A stretch of DNA of 40,823 nucleotides from Bacteroidales bacterium (GTDB lineage: Bacteria; Bacteroidota; Bacteroidia; Bacteroidales; F082), in contig JAEEJS010000003.1 of assembly GCA_016282015.1 (NCBI GenBank), forward strand, positions 1 to 40,823. Reading direction: 5' to 3'. Position 1 is the stretch's first letter, and each line of letters opens with the position of its first letter. This document shows, piece by piece, positions 7,006 to 16,690 of this stretch. The notes below the pieces were generated by a model. The model searched no databases. It was not told where the DNA came from and saw only the letters and a program-made list of their open reading frames with translations. The position numbers were made by a program, and so were the translations under genes.

Positions 7006-10000
7006 TTATTTAACAACAATCTTCTGTGTTTTTCCATCCAGTTTGAAGATGTAGACACCGTTTTGCGGAGCAGCGATGCGCTCAACGCCATTCACACGGG
7101 TAATCATAACCATTCGTCCCATAACATCGAACACCTGGAGCTCGCCTTCGCCGGTGACGATGATGTCGTTGCCGTTCTGATAGGCGAATATCTCAGTTGG
7201 TGTTGAAGAGTTGTCGTCGTTGTGGGCGATAACTACCTCGAAACGATCCTTACGGTCGTTAGGCATTCCGATGAAGGTGTAGCTGTCGTTGGCGAGCATG
7301 TCTATGTCCTTGCTTGCCACCTTGTCGATGAGGTGCAGATAGCTGAAGTCGCCGTTGGCATTGACCGACAGAGTGTATTGGCTCATGTTTTTGCTTTCGA
7401 ATCCGAGGTCGATGACCTTGATGTCGTCAGACATATCAACAGAGGCGAAACGCTCATTGTTATAATTCACGTAAAGCATAGGGGCATGCTCATTGCGGTG
7501 CTCAATCTTGTTCAAGCCGCGACCAGCCTTGAACTCCACGCAGGCCTTGTCGGTAAAGTTGTTGTTCTTCACCGTGAATGTGATGTTGTCGTTGTTAGAA
7601 TACATACTTCTATCCGGACTATAGGCGGTGGATGTAATGACGAGATTAGTCGCATCTTTAGCTTGCACCAATATGGCTTGTGTAGGGGCAATCGGCACGT
7701 TGTTTCCTGTCAGATTCCAAGTACCGTCGGTGTTTAAGGTGTAATACTTATCTTCCAAAGGGTAACTTGGGAAATTCTCGCCTCTTACGATATTGTGCGA
7801 ATATGGGTTGCCGATGAGGTTGAACCCCTTGTAATCTTCGTGTGCGCAAGCATATGACAACGTCACTTCTATATCCCTGACATTCAGATTGCCTGTAAAT
7901 GTCATATTGTCGACGTTGGAGCGGTAGAGATAGCCACGACCGCTGGTCAATGAGTCGAAACTGTTTGCCTCGTTGCGGTGCTCTTGCCATAAAAGATTTT
8001 CTTCATCATAACGATAGACGTTATAATTCTGTGGGTTGGCAGGTGCGAAGGTGCTAATCTCGAGGTTTTTTACCGGCGAAGCAATGAGATACCATCCATT
8101 GTCGGGCTCGGTTGTCCAGGCATTGGTGGTTTTCTGCATGGTTACCGGCACCGAGGAGTTGCAATACAGCTGTCCTCCGGCCTCAATGGTGATGCTGCCA
8201 CCTGATAACATGGTGATTTTATCGGCATAAGCTGTATATCCGTTGGGGATGGTTACTGCGGCATTAATTCTAATACCGTTGTTTTCTGCCGGCACATGTC
8301 CTGTGCTCCAGTTGGATGCCACGCCCCATTCTCCTGCCGTATTGAAGGTGTTTTCCGTCAATATGGCTGTTATAACGGCATTGTTGTCACCCATTGTAAG
8401 GGCGTATGGGTTAGAGCTGCCGGTGATGCTGCCAGATGTGGTTTCCGCTGTAGCGGTGAAAACGGTATTGTCATAGTCGATGTTCAGTCCCAATACGTCT
8501 CCGTTGGCAGCGTATAATGTGCCTTCGTGAGAGACAGCGACATTGCCATAATACTCGAGATGAGGTACGGAGTATCCGTTAGTAACCGTTTCGTTGATGA
8601 CAAAAGTAGTGTTTTCTCCAGCGGTGACGGAATGCACATGTTTCACATTAGGTGATGATTCCTGCACCAACGTTTCCATGTTTTCAAAGTCTTTATAATA
8701 GCAGTTTGTAAATGTACCACGGACATTGCCTCCGACAAACAAATAGAAACCGTCTTTTTTTGTGATGGATATTGTAGATGGTGCAAAGAAGCAGTTGGTG
8801 ATAATGGCCTGTGAGTCGTCTCTTGTCCAGCCCACAAAGCTGCCGCCTTCATAGCCGTTGGCATCGGTGTAGGTGATGCTTCCGGTGAACGAACATCCTT
8901 CAATGACCACAGTTTCGCCTTTGTCGACAGCACCCACTATACCTCCGGCGTCGATGTCATTATTGTAACTTGAACTTATGGCGACGTCACTATAGCAGTT
9001 TATGATATAAGTCTGGCCTGATGCAGGAACGGGGGGATAACTGTTCCATGTGCCGTCAACAAAGCCAGCTACGCTTGCCGGACGCATGTTGTTGGTTGTG
9101 ATTGTACCTGTGAGTCTGATATTCTTAACTGTCGCATTGAACAAACAGCCGAAAAGCGAAGTGGTGTTACCTCCATTGCTGAGGTTGAGCGTGATGGTGT
9201 GACCGCCTCCGTCGAAGATGCCTTTGAAAGGCTTGTTTTCAGATCCTGCCATCGTGTTCACTGTGATGTCTGAGGTCAAGAGGAAGAACTTACCTTCATA
9301 TGCTTCGCCTCCTGACACAGCTGTTGCAAAACGGATCCATCTTTCATTTGAACCTATAAGATATGGGTCATCTTCGTTGCCTGAGCCATCTGTGGTTTCC
9401 ATTTTCGGTCTCGCCTTGTTTTCAACCACCTGCCAATGGCTGCTGCCAAGCAATGACACCAGTTCTGTTGCTGTCTTTCCTATGCCACTGGTGCCTTGAG
9501 AGTCTCCCATTGTGGCGGTATAGTAAGAATTGTTGGTGGTTAGCTTGCTGCTTTTCTCCATTCTTGCGAAGGTCTTGTGTCCGTCAGGGTCGAGTGTCAG
9601 TTCTGTTGGGTCGAACAGACAGTTGGTCAAGGTGACGTTGTTGTTGGCATAGCCCACAAAGCCGCCGCATTTTTCTGTATTGTTGCCTATAATCCTGCCG
9701 TCGAACAGGCTGTTGCTGATGGTGATTGTCGAGCCGTCGGCTGTATGTGACACTAGGCCTCCGTGGGTGCCGTCGCCACTGACGCTGCTGTTGATGGTGA
9801 CGTTGCTGCGGCAGCGCATGATGTTGACGGTGCCGATGGCACGAGCGACGATGCCACCAGCGTATTTGGTGTCAACGATGAGAGAGCCTTCAACATTCAA
9901 TCCTGTGATTGTGGCGTCTTCCACGTATCGGAACGGTGCCGTATAATCGGAGAGGCTGTACAACGTAACGTTGATGGTATGACCGTTGCCGTCGAAATTG

Positions 10001-11940
10001 CCTTTGAAAGGGTAGTCTTTGTTTCCCACCATGTAGATGACGTCGATGTCGGCATCCAACTTTAAACACTTTCCGTTAAAACAGTTGCCGGCGTTTACTT
10101 CAGACACCATATAATTCCAGTTGGCGGCATTGGCTATTTTATATGGTGCATCAGGTGTTCCGGTACCTGTAGGGAATGGCTCGATGTCGACACCCACCTT
10201 TGGCAGTGCCACATCATTGGTGTTTTGCCAAAAATACTCGCTGAGTGCTGTAACGAGTTCGTTTGTCGTCAGACCACTTCCGTTGATGCCTTGGGCTCCC
10301 CCGAAAGGAGTCTTGTAATAGCAATGCGACAGAGCGAGGTCTTCACTCTCATCCGTCCTGGCGAAGGTCTTATGACCGTCAGGGTCTGTGTTCAGCTCTG
10401 CAGGGTTGAACAGACATCTGTTGAGACGGGCTTTCGCGTCATCGTCGACCCAGCCGATAAAACCACCGCATTTCTCTGTCTTGGTGCCAATAATCTTGCC
10501 GTTGAACAGACAGTAACTGATGGTGATGTTACCTGATTCAACCTGTCCGATAAATCCGCCGTGGCTTCCGTCGCCATTGACGCTGCTGTTGATATTGACA
10601 CTACTAATGCAATTCTCGATGGTGTTGGTGCCGTCTGATCTGCCTGCTATGCCACCGACATATTTCTTCGTAGAGATTACAGAGCCTGTCACCTGAAGAT
10701 TCTTTATTGTGGCATTTTTTATGTAACGGAATGGTGCACAGTACTCAGATTTTGTTCCCTGGGCGAATTTGATTGCGTGACCATCGCCGTCAAAGTTACC
10801 AGAGAAATATTTACTATCGCTTGTGCCAACCATCTTACTCACGACAATGTCCTTGGTGAGTTTGATATACTTGTTCCTGTATTCTCCCTTATTGATTTTA
10901 TCAGCCAAAAATCTCCAATGAACCGGTGAAGAGATGAGATACGGGTCGGAATAGATACCCGTTCCACTCATTGGAGAGCATGTGACATTCTGTTTCGACA
11001 AAGCATAGTTCCTATTATTCACTTTATACCAATTATCGCTACCAAGTATTTCTACAGCTTGATCCACAGTCATGGATCTTCCATCGATGCCTTGTACGGA
11101 ACCCATGATTGACTTGTAAATAGCAGTATCAAACTCCATAAATGCGTTGCCACGTGCAAAAGTCGCACATTCATGCAAATCAACGTTTATCTGGGTTGGG
11201 CTGAACAAACAGTGATTAAAATACACGGCACCCTGGGCTTCACCAACGAAACCGCCCCAGGAGTGACCACTATTTCCTCCTAATAACTTTCCCTCAAACA
11301 AACAGTTGGAAAAGACAGTGCAGCCATTGGCAACAAGCCCTACGTAACCACCGCTATGGGTATCCTTATTTTCATATCCTACATCATCCGGAATTTTGGC
11401 AGTTATGGTAACAGCGACACGACAATTGGATATCAAGTTTGATCCTTTTGCCTTACAAGCTAAACCAGCAGAATACCTGTCTATATAATTACTACCACCA
11501 AAAATAGAATGATAACCGTGAATATATATATTTCCTTCTACCCTTAGATTAACAATGGTGGCATTATTAAGACAACGGAAAAGTCCTTGATGAAAATCTT
11601 TCTGGTAGGAATTACTGGTATAGTTAACAGTAATCGTATGACCATTGCCATTAAAAATGCCATTGAATGATTGGTCAATTGATTCAGTCCATGAAGCACT
11701 TCCAACGAATATATCAGTATTAAGATTAATGTCCAGACGGACATACTGATTGGCATAATCAATGCCATCAGCAACATCATAAGCAAAATGCTGCCAATCA
11801 GTAGAATTGTTAATGTAATAAGGCTCGTCTATAGTGCCTTTACCAGGTAGTCTGGGCTCCTGTCCCCACATCATATTTGCGGAGAACGTCACAAACAGAA
11901 GCACCAAAAAGCATCTGATTGTGCCACTTAGCATTTTCAT
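7006..11940 (-). CDS. Large modular beta-helix surface protein, T9SS cargo (four modules)
   Basis: 1644 residues with a signal peptide (MKMLSGTIRCFLVLLFVTFS). Four repeats of ~260 residues begin near residues 33, 322, 588 and 852, each opening with a G-x-G-T..DPY(L/K)I segment and W..(L/M/F) and containing DI..(M/F)VG, F.G.FDG.GHTI and GG..G repeats of GLUG-like beta-helix type. Several carry DPDGHKTFAR. A linker with WGVASNWSTGHVP (~1200) and GWYLIASP (~1280) precedes a T9SS type A sorting domain (~1582-1644: GELQVFDVMGRMVM, GVYIFKL, KIVVK). It should be exported to the surface and act as adhesin or binding protein (inference). It is the four-module paralog of the gene at 12277-16458 and lies between two copies of the 84-residue gene, all in one likely transcription unit. 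Confidence 0.85.
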   Translation of the reverse strand: MKMLSGTIRCFLVLLFVTFSANMMWGQEPRLPGKGTIDEPYYINNSTDWQHFAYDVADGIDYANQYVRLDINLNTDIFVGSASWTESIDQSFNGIFNGNGHTITVNYTSNSYQKDFHQGLFRCLNNATIVNLRVEGNIYIHGYHSIFGGSNYIDRYSAGLACKAKGSNLISNCRVAVTITAKIPDDVGYENKDTHSGGYVGLVANGCTVFSNCLFEGKLLGGNSGHSWGGFVGEAQGAVYFNHCLFSPTQINVDLHECATFARGNAFMEFDTAIYKSIMGSVQGIDGRSMTVDQAVEILGSDNWYKVNNRNYALSKQNVTCSPMSGTGIYSDPYLISSPVHWRFLADKINKGEYRNKYIKLTKDIVVSKMVGTSDSKYFSGNFDGDGHAIKFAQGTKSEYCAPFRYIKNATIKNLQVTGSVISTKKYVGGIAGRSDGTNTIENCISSVNINSSVNGDGSHGGFIGQVESGNITISYCLFNGKIIGTKTEKCGGFIGWVDDDAKARLNRCLFNPAELNTDPDGHKTFARTDESEDLALSHCYYKTPFGGAQGINGSGLTTNELVTALSEYFWQNTNDVALPKVGVDIEPFPTGTGTPDAPYKIANAANWNYMVSEVNAGNCFNGKCLKLDADIDVIYMVGNKDYPFKGNFDGNGHTINVTLYSLSDYTAPFRYVEDATITGLNVEGSLIVDTKYAGGIVARAIGTVNIMRCRSNVTINSSVSGDGTHGGLVSHTADGSTITISNSLFDGRIIGNNTEKCGGFVGYANNNVTLTNCLFDPTELTLDPDGHKTFARMEKSSKLTTNNSYYTATMGDSQGTSGIGKTATELVSLLGSSHWQVVENKARPKMETTDGSGNEDDPYLIGSNERWIRFATAVSGGEAYEGKFFLLTSDITVNTMAGSENKPFKGIFDGGGHTITLNLSNGGNTTSLFGCLFNATVKNIRLTGTITTNNMRPASVAGFVDGTWNSYPPVPASGQTYIINCYSDVAISSSYNNDIDAGGIVGAVDKGETVVIEGCSFTGSITYTDANGYEGGSFVGWTRDDSQAIITNCFFAPSTISITKKDGFYLFVGGNVRGTFTNCYYKDFENMETLVQESSPNVKHVHSVTAGENTTFVINETVTNGYSVPHLEYYGNVAVSHEGTLYAANGDVLGLNIDYDNTVFTATAETTSGSITGSSNPYALTMGDNNAVITAILTENTFNTAGEWGVASNWSTGHVPAENNGIRINAAVTIPNGYTAYADKITMLSGGSITIEAGGQLYCNSSVPVTMQKTTNAWTTEPDNGWYLIASPVKNLEISTFAPANPQNYNVYRYDEENLLWQEHRNEANSFDSLTSGRGYLYRSNVDNMTFTGNLNVRDIEVTLSYACAHEDYKGFNLIGNPYSHNIVRGENFPSYPLEDKYYTLNTDGTWNLTGNNVPIAPTQAILVQAKDATNLVITSTAYSPDRSMYSNNDNITFTVKNNNFTDKACVEFKAGRGLNKIEHRNEHAPMLYVNYNNERFASVDMSDDIKVIDLGFESKNMSQYTLSVNANGDFSYLHLIDKVASKDIDMLANDSYTFIGMPNDRKDRFEVVIAHNDDNSSTPTEIFAYQNGNDIIVTGEGELQVFDVMGRMVMITRVNGVERIAAPQNGVYIFKLDGKTQKIVVK

Positions 11941-11968
11941 ATAACTTGAATGTTTTATGATGTATCAA

Positions 11969-12223
11969 TTAATTGTTTTTGCGCTTGCGTGAAACGGCGT
12001 AAGCGCCACCCAGTGCTGTAAGCACCAGCAAGCCGCTGCCTAATGGCGCAGGAGAGTTGCTGGTGTCGCCTATAATCGTGTTCGGCATCAACAGGCCAAA
12101 GACTCCAGGTTCGCTGATTCGTGAAATGTTTTCCCAATCGTTGACAAAAGCGTCGCTATTTTGAGCGCCTGCTGTAAGACTCAATGTGACAATCAATGCT
12201 AATGCGAATAATATCTTTTTCAT
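11969..12223 (-). CDS. Small secreted protein with APLGSG C-terminal sorting-like tail (copy 2)
   Basis: 84 residues, same plan as the copy at 6734-6988: signal peptide, unknown mature part, then APLGSG, a hydrophobic stretch and a basic end (RKRKNN). Residues 1-72 are identical in the two copies; the tails differ (GGAYAVSRKRKNN here). In DNA the first 173 bp show one mismatch, whereas the last 82 bp show about twenty. It starts 53 bp after the 1393-residue gene, with GAAAGGA upstream of its ATG, and ends 28 bp before the next large gene. The fixed pairing with a large T9SS protein suggests a partner or anchoring role, but nothing in the sequence proves it. Confidence 0.75.
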   Translation of the reverse strand: MKKILFALALIVTLSLTAGAQNSDAFVNDWENISRISEPGVFGLLMPNTIIGDTSNSPAPLGSGLLVLTALGGAYAVSRKRKNN

Positions 12224-12276
12224 AGTATATTTCCTTTCTATTTTTTATTTCTAATCTCGGTCGCCTTAAGGATGTC

Positions 12277-15200
12277 TTATCTCACCACAATCTTTTGTGT
12301 CTTCTCATTCAATTTCAAGATGTAAACACCATACAGTGACGGCTTCTCAATAGTCTGGACACCGTTCACATGTTGTGTCATAACCATTCGTCCCATAATG
12401 TCGAACACCTGGAGCTCGCCTTCGCCGTTGACGATGATGTCGTTGCCGCTCTGATAGGCGAATGTCTCCGTTGGTGTTGAAGCAGGGTCTGCATTATATC
12501 TTAAAACGACCTCGAAACGGTCTTTGTCGTCGGTCGATGAGCCCACAAAAGTGTAGCTGTCGTTGGCGAGCATGTCGACATCTGCACCGGCCACCTTGTC
12601 GATGAGGTGCAGATAGCTGAAGTCGCCGTTGGCATTGACTGTCAGAGTGTATTGGCTAATGTTTTTGCTCTCGAAGCGGAGGTCGATGACTTCAGTGTCG
12701 TCAGGCATGCAGACAGAGGCGAAGTCTTCGTCATCGTGTCTCACGTAGAACATCGGGGCATCGGCATTATAGTGAGTCGGCTTGTTGAAGCCGTGGCCAT
12801 CACGGAATTCTACACAGGCCTTGTCCATAAACTCACTGTTTTGGACAGTGAACCAGATGTTGTCGTTGTCGGCTTTTCCAACAGGGCCAACCATACTGTT
12901 GATAATGTCGAGCGAACCAGCCTCTGGCTTGGCTTGCACAAGAATACCCTGACCCGGAGCTATCGCCACGTTGTCGTTGATGATTGTCCAAGTGCCGTTG
13001 GTGTTGAGCACACAATATTTTTCCTCAAGGTAGTCGTTGGCGATGGCGTTGCCCTCGGCTGAGCCTTTGTAAATATTGTGCGAGAACGGGTTGCCGATAA
13101 TGTTGAAACCTTTTAAATCACCAGCTCCTTCGGTGTACGAAAGATCGTATCTTACAGGTGCATTGTTAAGGGTGCCGTTAAACGTGATAGCACCTGAATT
13201 TGTTGTGCGGAACAGATATCCACGGCCATTCTCGAACGATGAGAACTGATTGCTTTCATTACGATATTCCTGCCACATATTGGTTGGCTCGTCGTAACGG
13301 TAAATATTATGATATGTACCATCTGTGAGACCTGTGACACCTGCAAACGTCTGCCCGTTGACAGGCGATGCGATAAGATACCATTTGTTTTCTCCTTGGT
13401 AAGTTGATGCCTCTATTGTCTTTTGCACCTGTGCCGTAATAGCGTTATTTGCGATCAGCTGTCCTCCGTCGCTGATGATGATGGAGGCTCTCAATTGCAT
13501 ATCAATATTGTCGACAATGGCAGTACATCCGCTTGGAATGATTGCCGCATTTGTAATGGCTACATCACAATCGTTAGGTACTTTTCCTCGACTCCAGTTG
13601 CTTGCAACGTTCCAATAACCGTCTTTGTAGAAAGTGTTAAATGAAATATTTGCAGTGATTATACAGTTGTTGTTGTTATCATCCATGGTAAACGTGAAAG
13701 GATTACTACTGCCGCTAAGTGTGCCGTGTGAAGCGGAGAAACCATTGTGATGATAATTGTCACCTCCAGTATAGCCGAGGGTTAGACTTAAAACATCTTC
13801 ATAACCGGCGCGAAGCGTGTCGGCGTATTTGATACCATGGTCGGTACCATAGCTGGTAAGGCCGCTGACATTGTAGTATACAGTATCCGTTTCGGCATTT
13901 TTAACAGTGGTAAATCTGTTCGGTATGATGGAACGTCCACGCTTGCCTTGTACCTGAAGACCTTTAGAGATCAAACTTGCGGCAACACTGTTGTAATAAC
14001 AGTTGTCAAAGTTTTTAATACCATATCCTCCAACGAGCATATAATGGTAATATTGTACATCACCCGTAGTGACAAACTTTGTGACCGTGAATTCTGATGG
14101 AGCAAACAGACAGTCTTTCAAATTGGCATTTGCTAGGTATTGTGTAAAGCCCACTAGACCGCCACCCTCGTAGCCTTCACTGTCGCTATAGATAATTTTG
14201 CCAGTGAATACACAGCCGGTCATATTAAGAGTCTGCTCAGTGTTGACACGTGCCACGAAAGCTCCGGCATCGATATCGCTGTTATAATTAGAAATAATAG
14301 TGACACTGCTTGAGCAGTTCAGAATGTTGACAGTACCTTCAACGAAGCTCGTGATACTTGCCGGACGCATCCTGTTGGTGGTGACTGTACCTGTAAGGTT
14401 CAGATTCTTGATAGTGGCATCTTCTAGTGCAAGGAATGGAGCCACCCAGTCGCTGCCCGTACCTACCAAGTTGATGTTGAGCGTATGACCGTTGCCGTCG
14501 AAAGTACCTGAGAAATATGTGTTTTTCGAATCGCCAGGATTTTTCTCATCCAAAGTGCATCCTACCATTGTGCTTATGTCTATATCAGCATCCAATCTGA
14601 AAAACTTTCCGCTATAGCTGTTGCGACCGTTTACCCGTTCCATCAGATAGTTCCAGTTAGCGGTAGAGGCAATGATATATGGGCTTTCCGCTGTTCCTTC
14701 ACCTGTAAATTGTGTGACTTGCATATTCATCTTTGGCAATGCCGCATCTGCAACATTTTGCCAATATGTTGAACCAAGTGCTGTAACGAGGTCATTTGTC
14801 GTCATAGATCTTCCATCAGTGCCTTGAGCTTCTCCGAAAGTGGCCTTGTAATAGCATTTATCCAAGGTGAGGCCTCCACTCTTTTCCGGTCTTGCGAAGG
14901 TCTTATGACCGTCTGGGTCTGTAGTCAGTTCCGCCGGATTGAACAAGCTGTTATTGATATAGGCTATTGCGTCATCGTCAACCCAGCCGATAAAGCCGCC
15001 GCATTTTTCTGTCTTAGTACCTATAATCTTACCGTCGAACAGACAGTGATTAATGGTGACGATTCCACTCTCAATCTCTCCGATAAAGCCGCCATCTGTT
15101 CCGTCGCCGTCAACACTGCTGTGGATGGTGACACTGCTTCTGCAGCGCTCGATGGTGCATTCGCCAAATGATTTGCCAACTAAGCCCGCGGCATTTTTCT

Positions 15201-16458
15201 TGGAGGTGTAGATGGTGCCAGTAGTATGAAGATTTTTGATGGTCGCACCATTTATGATGCGGAATGGACCGCACTTGTGATTCTTTGATGTGTATGAAAA
15301 AGTGATTGTATGGCCTCTGCCATCGAAAGTGCCACGGAAACTTTTGGTTTCATCCTCGCCTATCATGGTGTTGACATTGATATCACTGGTCAACGCTAAA
15401 AATTCACCGCTGTATGTTTTAGCTCCACCGTTAACTTGGTTGGAAATGTAGTTCCAGTTGCCATCCGACGCTATAATGAACGGATCGTCCTGTGTGCCCG
15501 TGCCTGAAGGAGCTACCGACGTGTGGAGGATTGGGACCACCCTATATATTACCACTTCACCGGGAGTTACTTCTTCATCGATAATTTCCCAGTTGCCACC
15601 GAGTGCGCTGCGAAGTGCCACATTTGTCATATCGCTGGCGTTAGTGCCTTGTGCTGTGCCGAGAACTTGTTTATAATAGTGTCCACTTGCTGGGCGTGAA
15701 GAGTCAGAACGGTAAAAAGTCTTGTTGCCATTATCCTTGACATTGACACCGGTAGGATTGAAAAGACAACGTGTAATACTGAGGTCAGATTTGGCCCAGC
15801 CGGTGAAACCGCCCCAACATTTTGTATTTGGGCCTACTAAAGAACCGTCAAAGAGACAGTCGGTAATGCTGACGTCGTCTTTAGCGTAGCCCACCAAACC
15901 GCCATGGCTGCCGTCGCCATTGACGCTGCTGATGATATTAACACTGCTACGGCAACTTTTGATATTGCAGTCTTCACCGTTTCCGACAATGCCACCGGCA
16001 TATTTGTCGCTGGCATTGATTGTACCTGTAACATGAAGGTTCTCGATAGTAACATTATCCTTTACAAACCTGAATGGAGCCAGATATTTGTTTTTGTCTT
16101 TATCTATGTTGTCCAGACTGTGAAGGTTCGTTAGGGTGATGGTATGACCGGCACCGTTGAAATTACCTTTAAAATATAATGTTTCAGTGTGTGAGCCCTT
16201 ATGTTCATAAGGTAAAAAATAATGATGTATGGCCCCGATACATCTGCTAACGGTTATGTCATTAGTAAGCTCGAAGTATTTACCTGAATAAGTATTACCA
16301 TTATAAACTTTATCACAGAGTGTGTTCCAGTCCTCTGTGTTGTTGATTTTATACGGGTTGGCTTGAGATCCATTTCCTGACCATTGTGCCCAAACGCTCT
16401 GCGAAACAAAGAGAGCTATGGCAATTAGAAATAGTTTGAAATAGTAATTGTGTTTCAT
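12277..16458 (-). CDS. Large modular beta-helix surface protein, T9SS cargo (three modules)
   Basis: 1393 residues with a signal peptide ending SQSVWAQ. Three ~260-residue modules begin near residues 26, 320 and 583 with G-x-G-T..(D/N)P(Y/F) openings and contain F.GTFDG.GHT, GG(I/L)VG and NC/C.F.G repeats of GLUG-like beta-helix type. The C-terminal part (YWNVASNWSRGKVP ~943, KWYLIASPVNG ~1020) and the T9SS type A sorting domain (~1326-1393, ending KTQKIVVR) closely parallel the 1644-residue paralog. Module 2 matches module 2 of the paralog (shared TKTEKCGGFIGWVDDDA), and module 3 matches its module 4 (shared MRPAS). It heads a four-gene unit with a ~135-nt leader. Surface adhesion or glycan binding is a guess from architecture. 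Confidence 0.85.
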   Translation of the reverse strand: MKHNYYFKLFLIAIALFVSQSVWAQWSGNGSQANPYKINNTEDWNTLCDKVYNGNTYSGKYFELTNDITVSRCIGAIHHYFLPYEHKGSHTETLYFKGNFNGAGHTITLTNLHSLDNIDKDKNKYLAPFRFVKDNVTIENLHVTGTINASDKYAGGIVGNGEDCNIKSCRSSVNIISSVNGDGSHGGLVGYAKDDVSITDCLFDGSLVGPNTKCWGGFTGWAKSDLSITRCLFNPTGVNVKDNGNKTFYRSDSSRPASGHYYKQVLGTAQGTNASDMTNVALRSALGGNWEIIDEEVTPGEVVIYRVVPILHTSVAPSGTGTQDDPFIIASDGNWNYISNQVNGGAKTYSGEFLALTSDINVNTMIGEDETKSFRGTFDGRGHTITFSYTSKNHKCGPFRIINGATIKNLHTTGTIYTSKKNAAGLVGKSFGECTIERCRSSVTIHSSVDGDGTDGGFIGEIESGIVTINHCLFDGKIIGTKTEKCGGFIGWVDDDAIAYINNSLFNPAELTTDPDGHKTFARPEKSGGLTLDKCYYKATFGEAQGTDGRSMTTNDLVTALGSTYWQNVADAALPKMNMQVTQFTGEGTAESPYIIASTANWNYLMERVNGRNSYSGKFFRLDADIDISTMVGCTLDEKNPGDSKNTYFSGTFDGNGHTLNINLVGTGSDWVAPFLALEDATIKNLNLTGTVTTNRMRPASITSFVEGTVNILNCSSSVTIISNYNSDIDAGAFVARVNTEQTLNMTGCVFTGKIIYSDSEGYEGGGLVGFTQYLANANLKDCLFAPSEFTVTKFVTTGDVQYYHYMLVGGYGIKNFDNCYYNSVAASLISKGLQVQGKRGRSIIPNRFTTVKNAETDTVYYNVSGLTSYGTDHGIKYADTLRAGYEDVLSLTLGYTGGDNYHHNGFSASHGTLSGSSNPFTFTMDDNNNNCIITANISFNTFYKDGYWNVASNWSRGKVPNDCDVAITNAAIIPSGCTAIVDNIDMQLRASIIISDGGQLIANNAITAQVQKTIEASTYQGENKWYLIASPVNGQTFAGVTGLTDGTYHNIYRYDEPTNMWQEYRNESNQFSSFENGRGYLFRTTNSGAITFNGTLNNAPVRYDLSYTEGAGDLKGFNIIGNPFSHNIYKGSAEGNAIANDYLEEKYCVLNTNGTWTIINDNVAIAPGQGILVQAKPEAGSLDIINSMVGPVGKADNDNIWFTVQNSEFMDKACVEFRDGHGFNKPTHYNADAPMFYVRHDDEDFASVCMPDDTEVIDLRFESKNISQYTLTVNANGDFSYLHLIDKVAGADVDMLANDSYTFVGSSTDDKDRFEVVLRYNADPASTPTETFAYQSGNDIIVNGEGELQVFDIMGRMVMTQHVNGVQTIEKPSLYGVYILKLNEKTQKIVVR

Positions 16459-16524
16459 AGTATATAAATTATCATTATGTAATTCAACTTATAGACAAAA
16501 CAAAATCGGGCGCAATTATCTTGC

Positions 16525-16534
16525 ACCTCCTCCT
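16525..16534 (-). promoter_or_regulatory. Strong Shine-Dalgarno-like sequence in the leader of the 1393-residue gene
   Basis: AGGAGGAGGT on the minus strand lies 66 nt upstream of the annotated ATG, too far to serve it. A TTG 9 nt after it opens an 8-codon frame, and an overlapping GTG frame of 23 codons ends in ATGA with the start of the large gene. It could be a leader-peptide site or a structural element. Confidence 0.35.
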
Positions 16535-16598
16535 GATAATGAGTACGATTGAAAAAATGTATAAGATTCTTTCAAAGAATATGTAGTAAATCAACGCT

Positions 16599-16618
16599 GC
16601 AAATTTAGCAAAATTTGC
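16599..16618 (-). promoter_or_regulatory. Putative promoter with overlapping palindrome for the surface-protein cassette
   Basis: On the minus strand TAAATTTGC (-7 type TAnnTTTG, 16600-16607) precedes the four-gene unit by ~140 nt. It lies inside a perfect inverted repeat: GCAAATTT, AGCA, AAATTTGC. A third GCAAATTT occurs at 16649-16656. The overlap suggests an operator; the -33 element is weak (ATTG with only 16 bp spacing). Confidence 0.45.
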
Positions 16619-16690
16619 TGATACAATTCATATTATACAGTGAAAACAGCAAATTTTTTTTAATTTATTAGTGCTAATTCAAAAATTTTG

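Noticed and set aside
11150..11157. CACGTG inside the 1644-residue gene as a third parS
   Set aside because: Only the central hexamer and a few flanking bases match; the outer palindrome arms are missing and it lies in coding DNA. The CACGTG near 32902 in gltX fails for the same reason.
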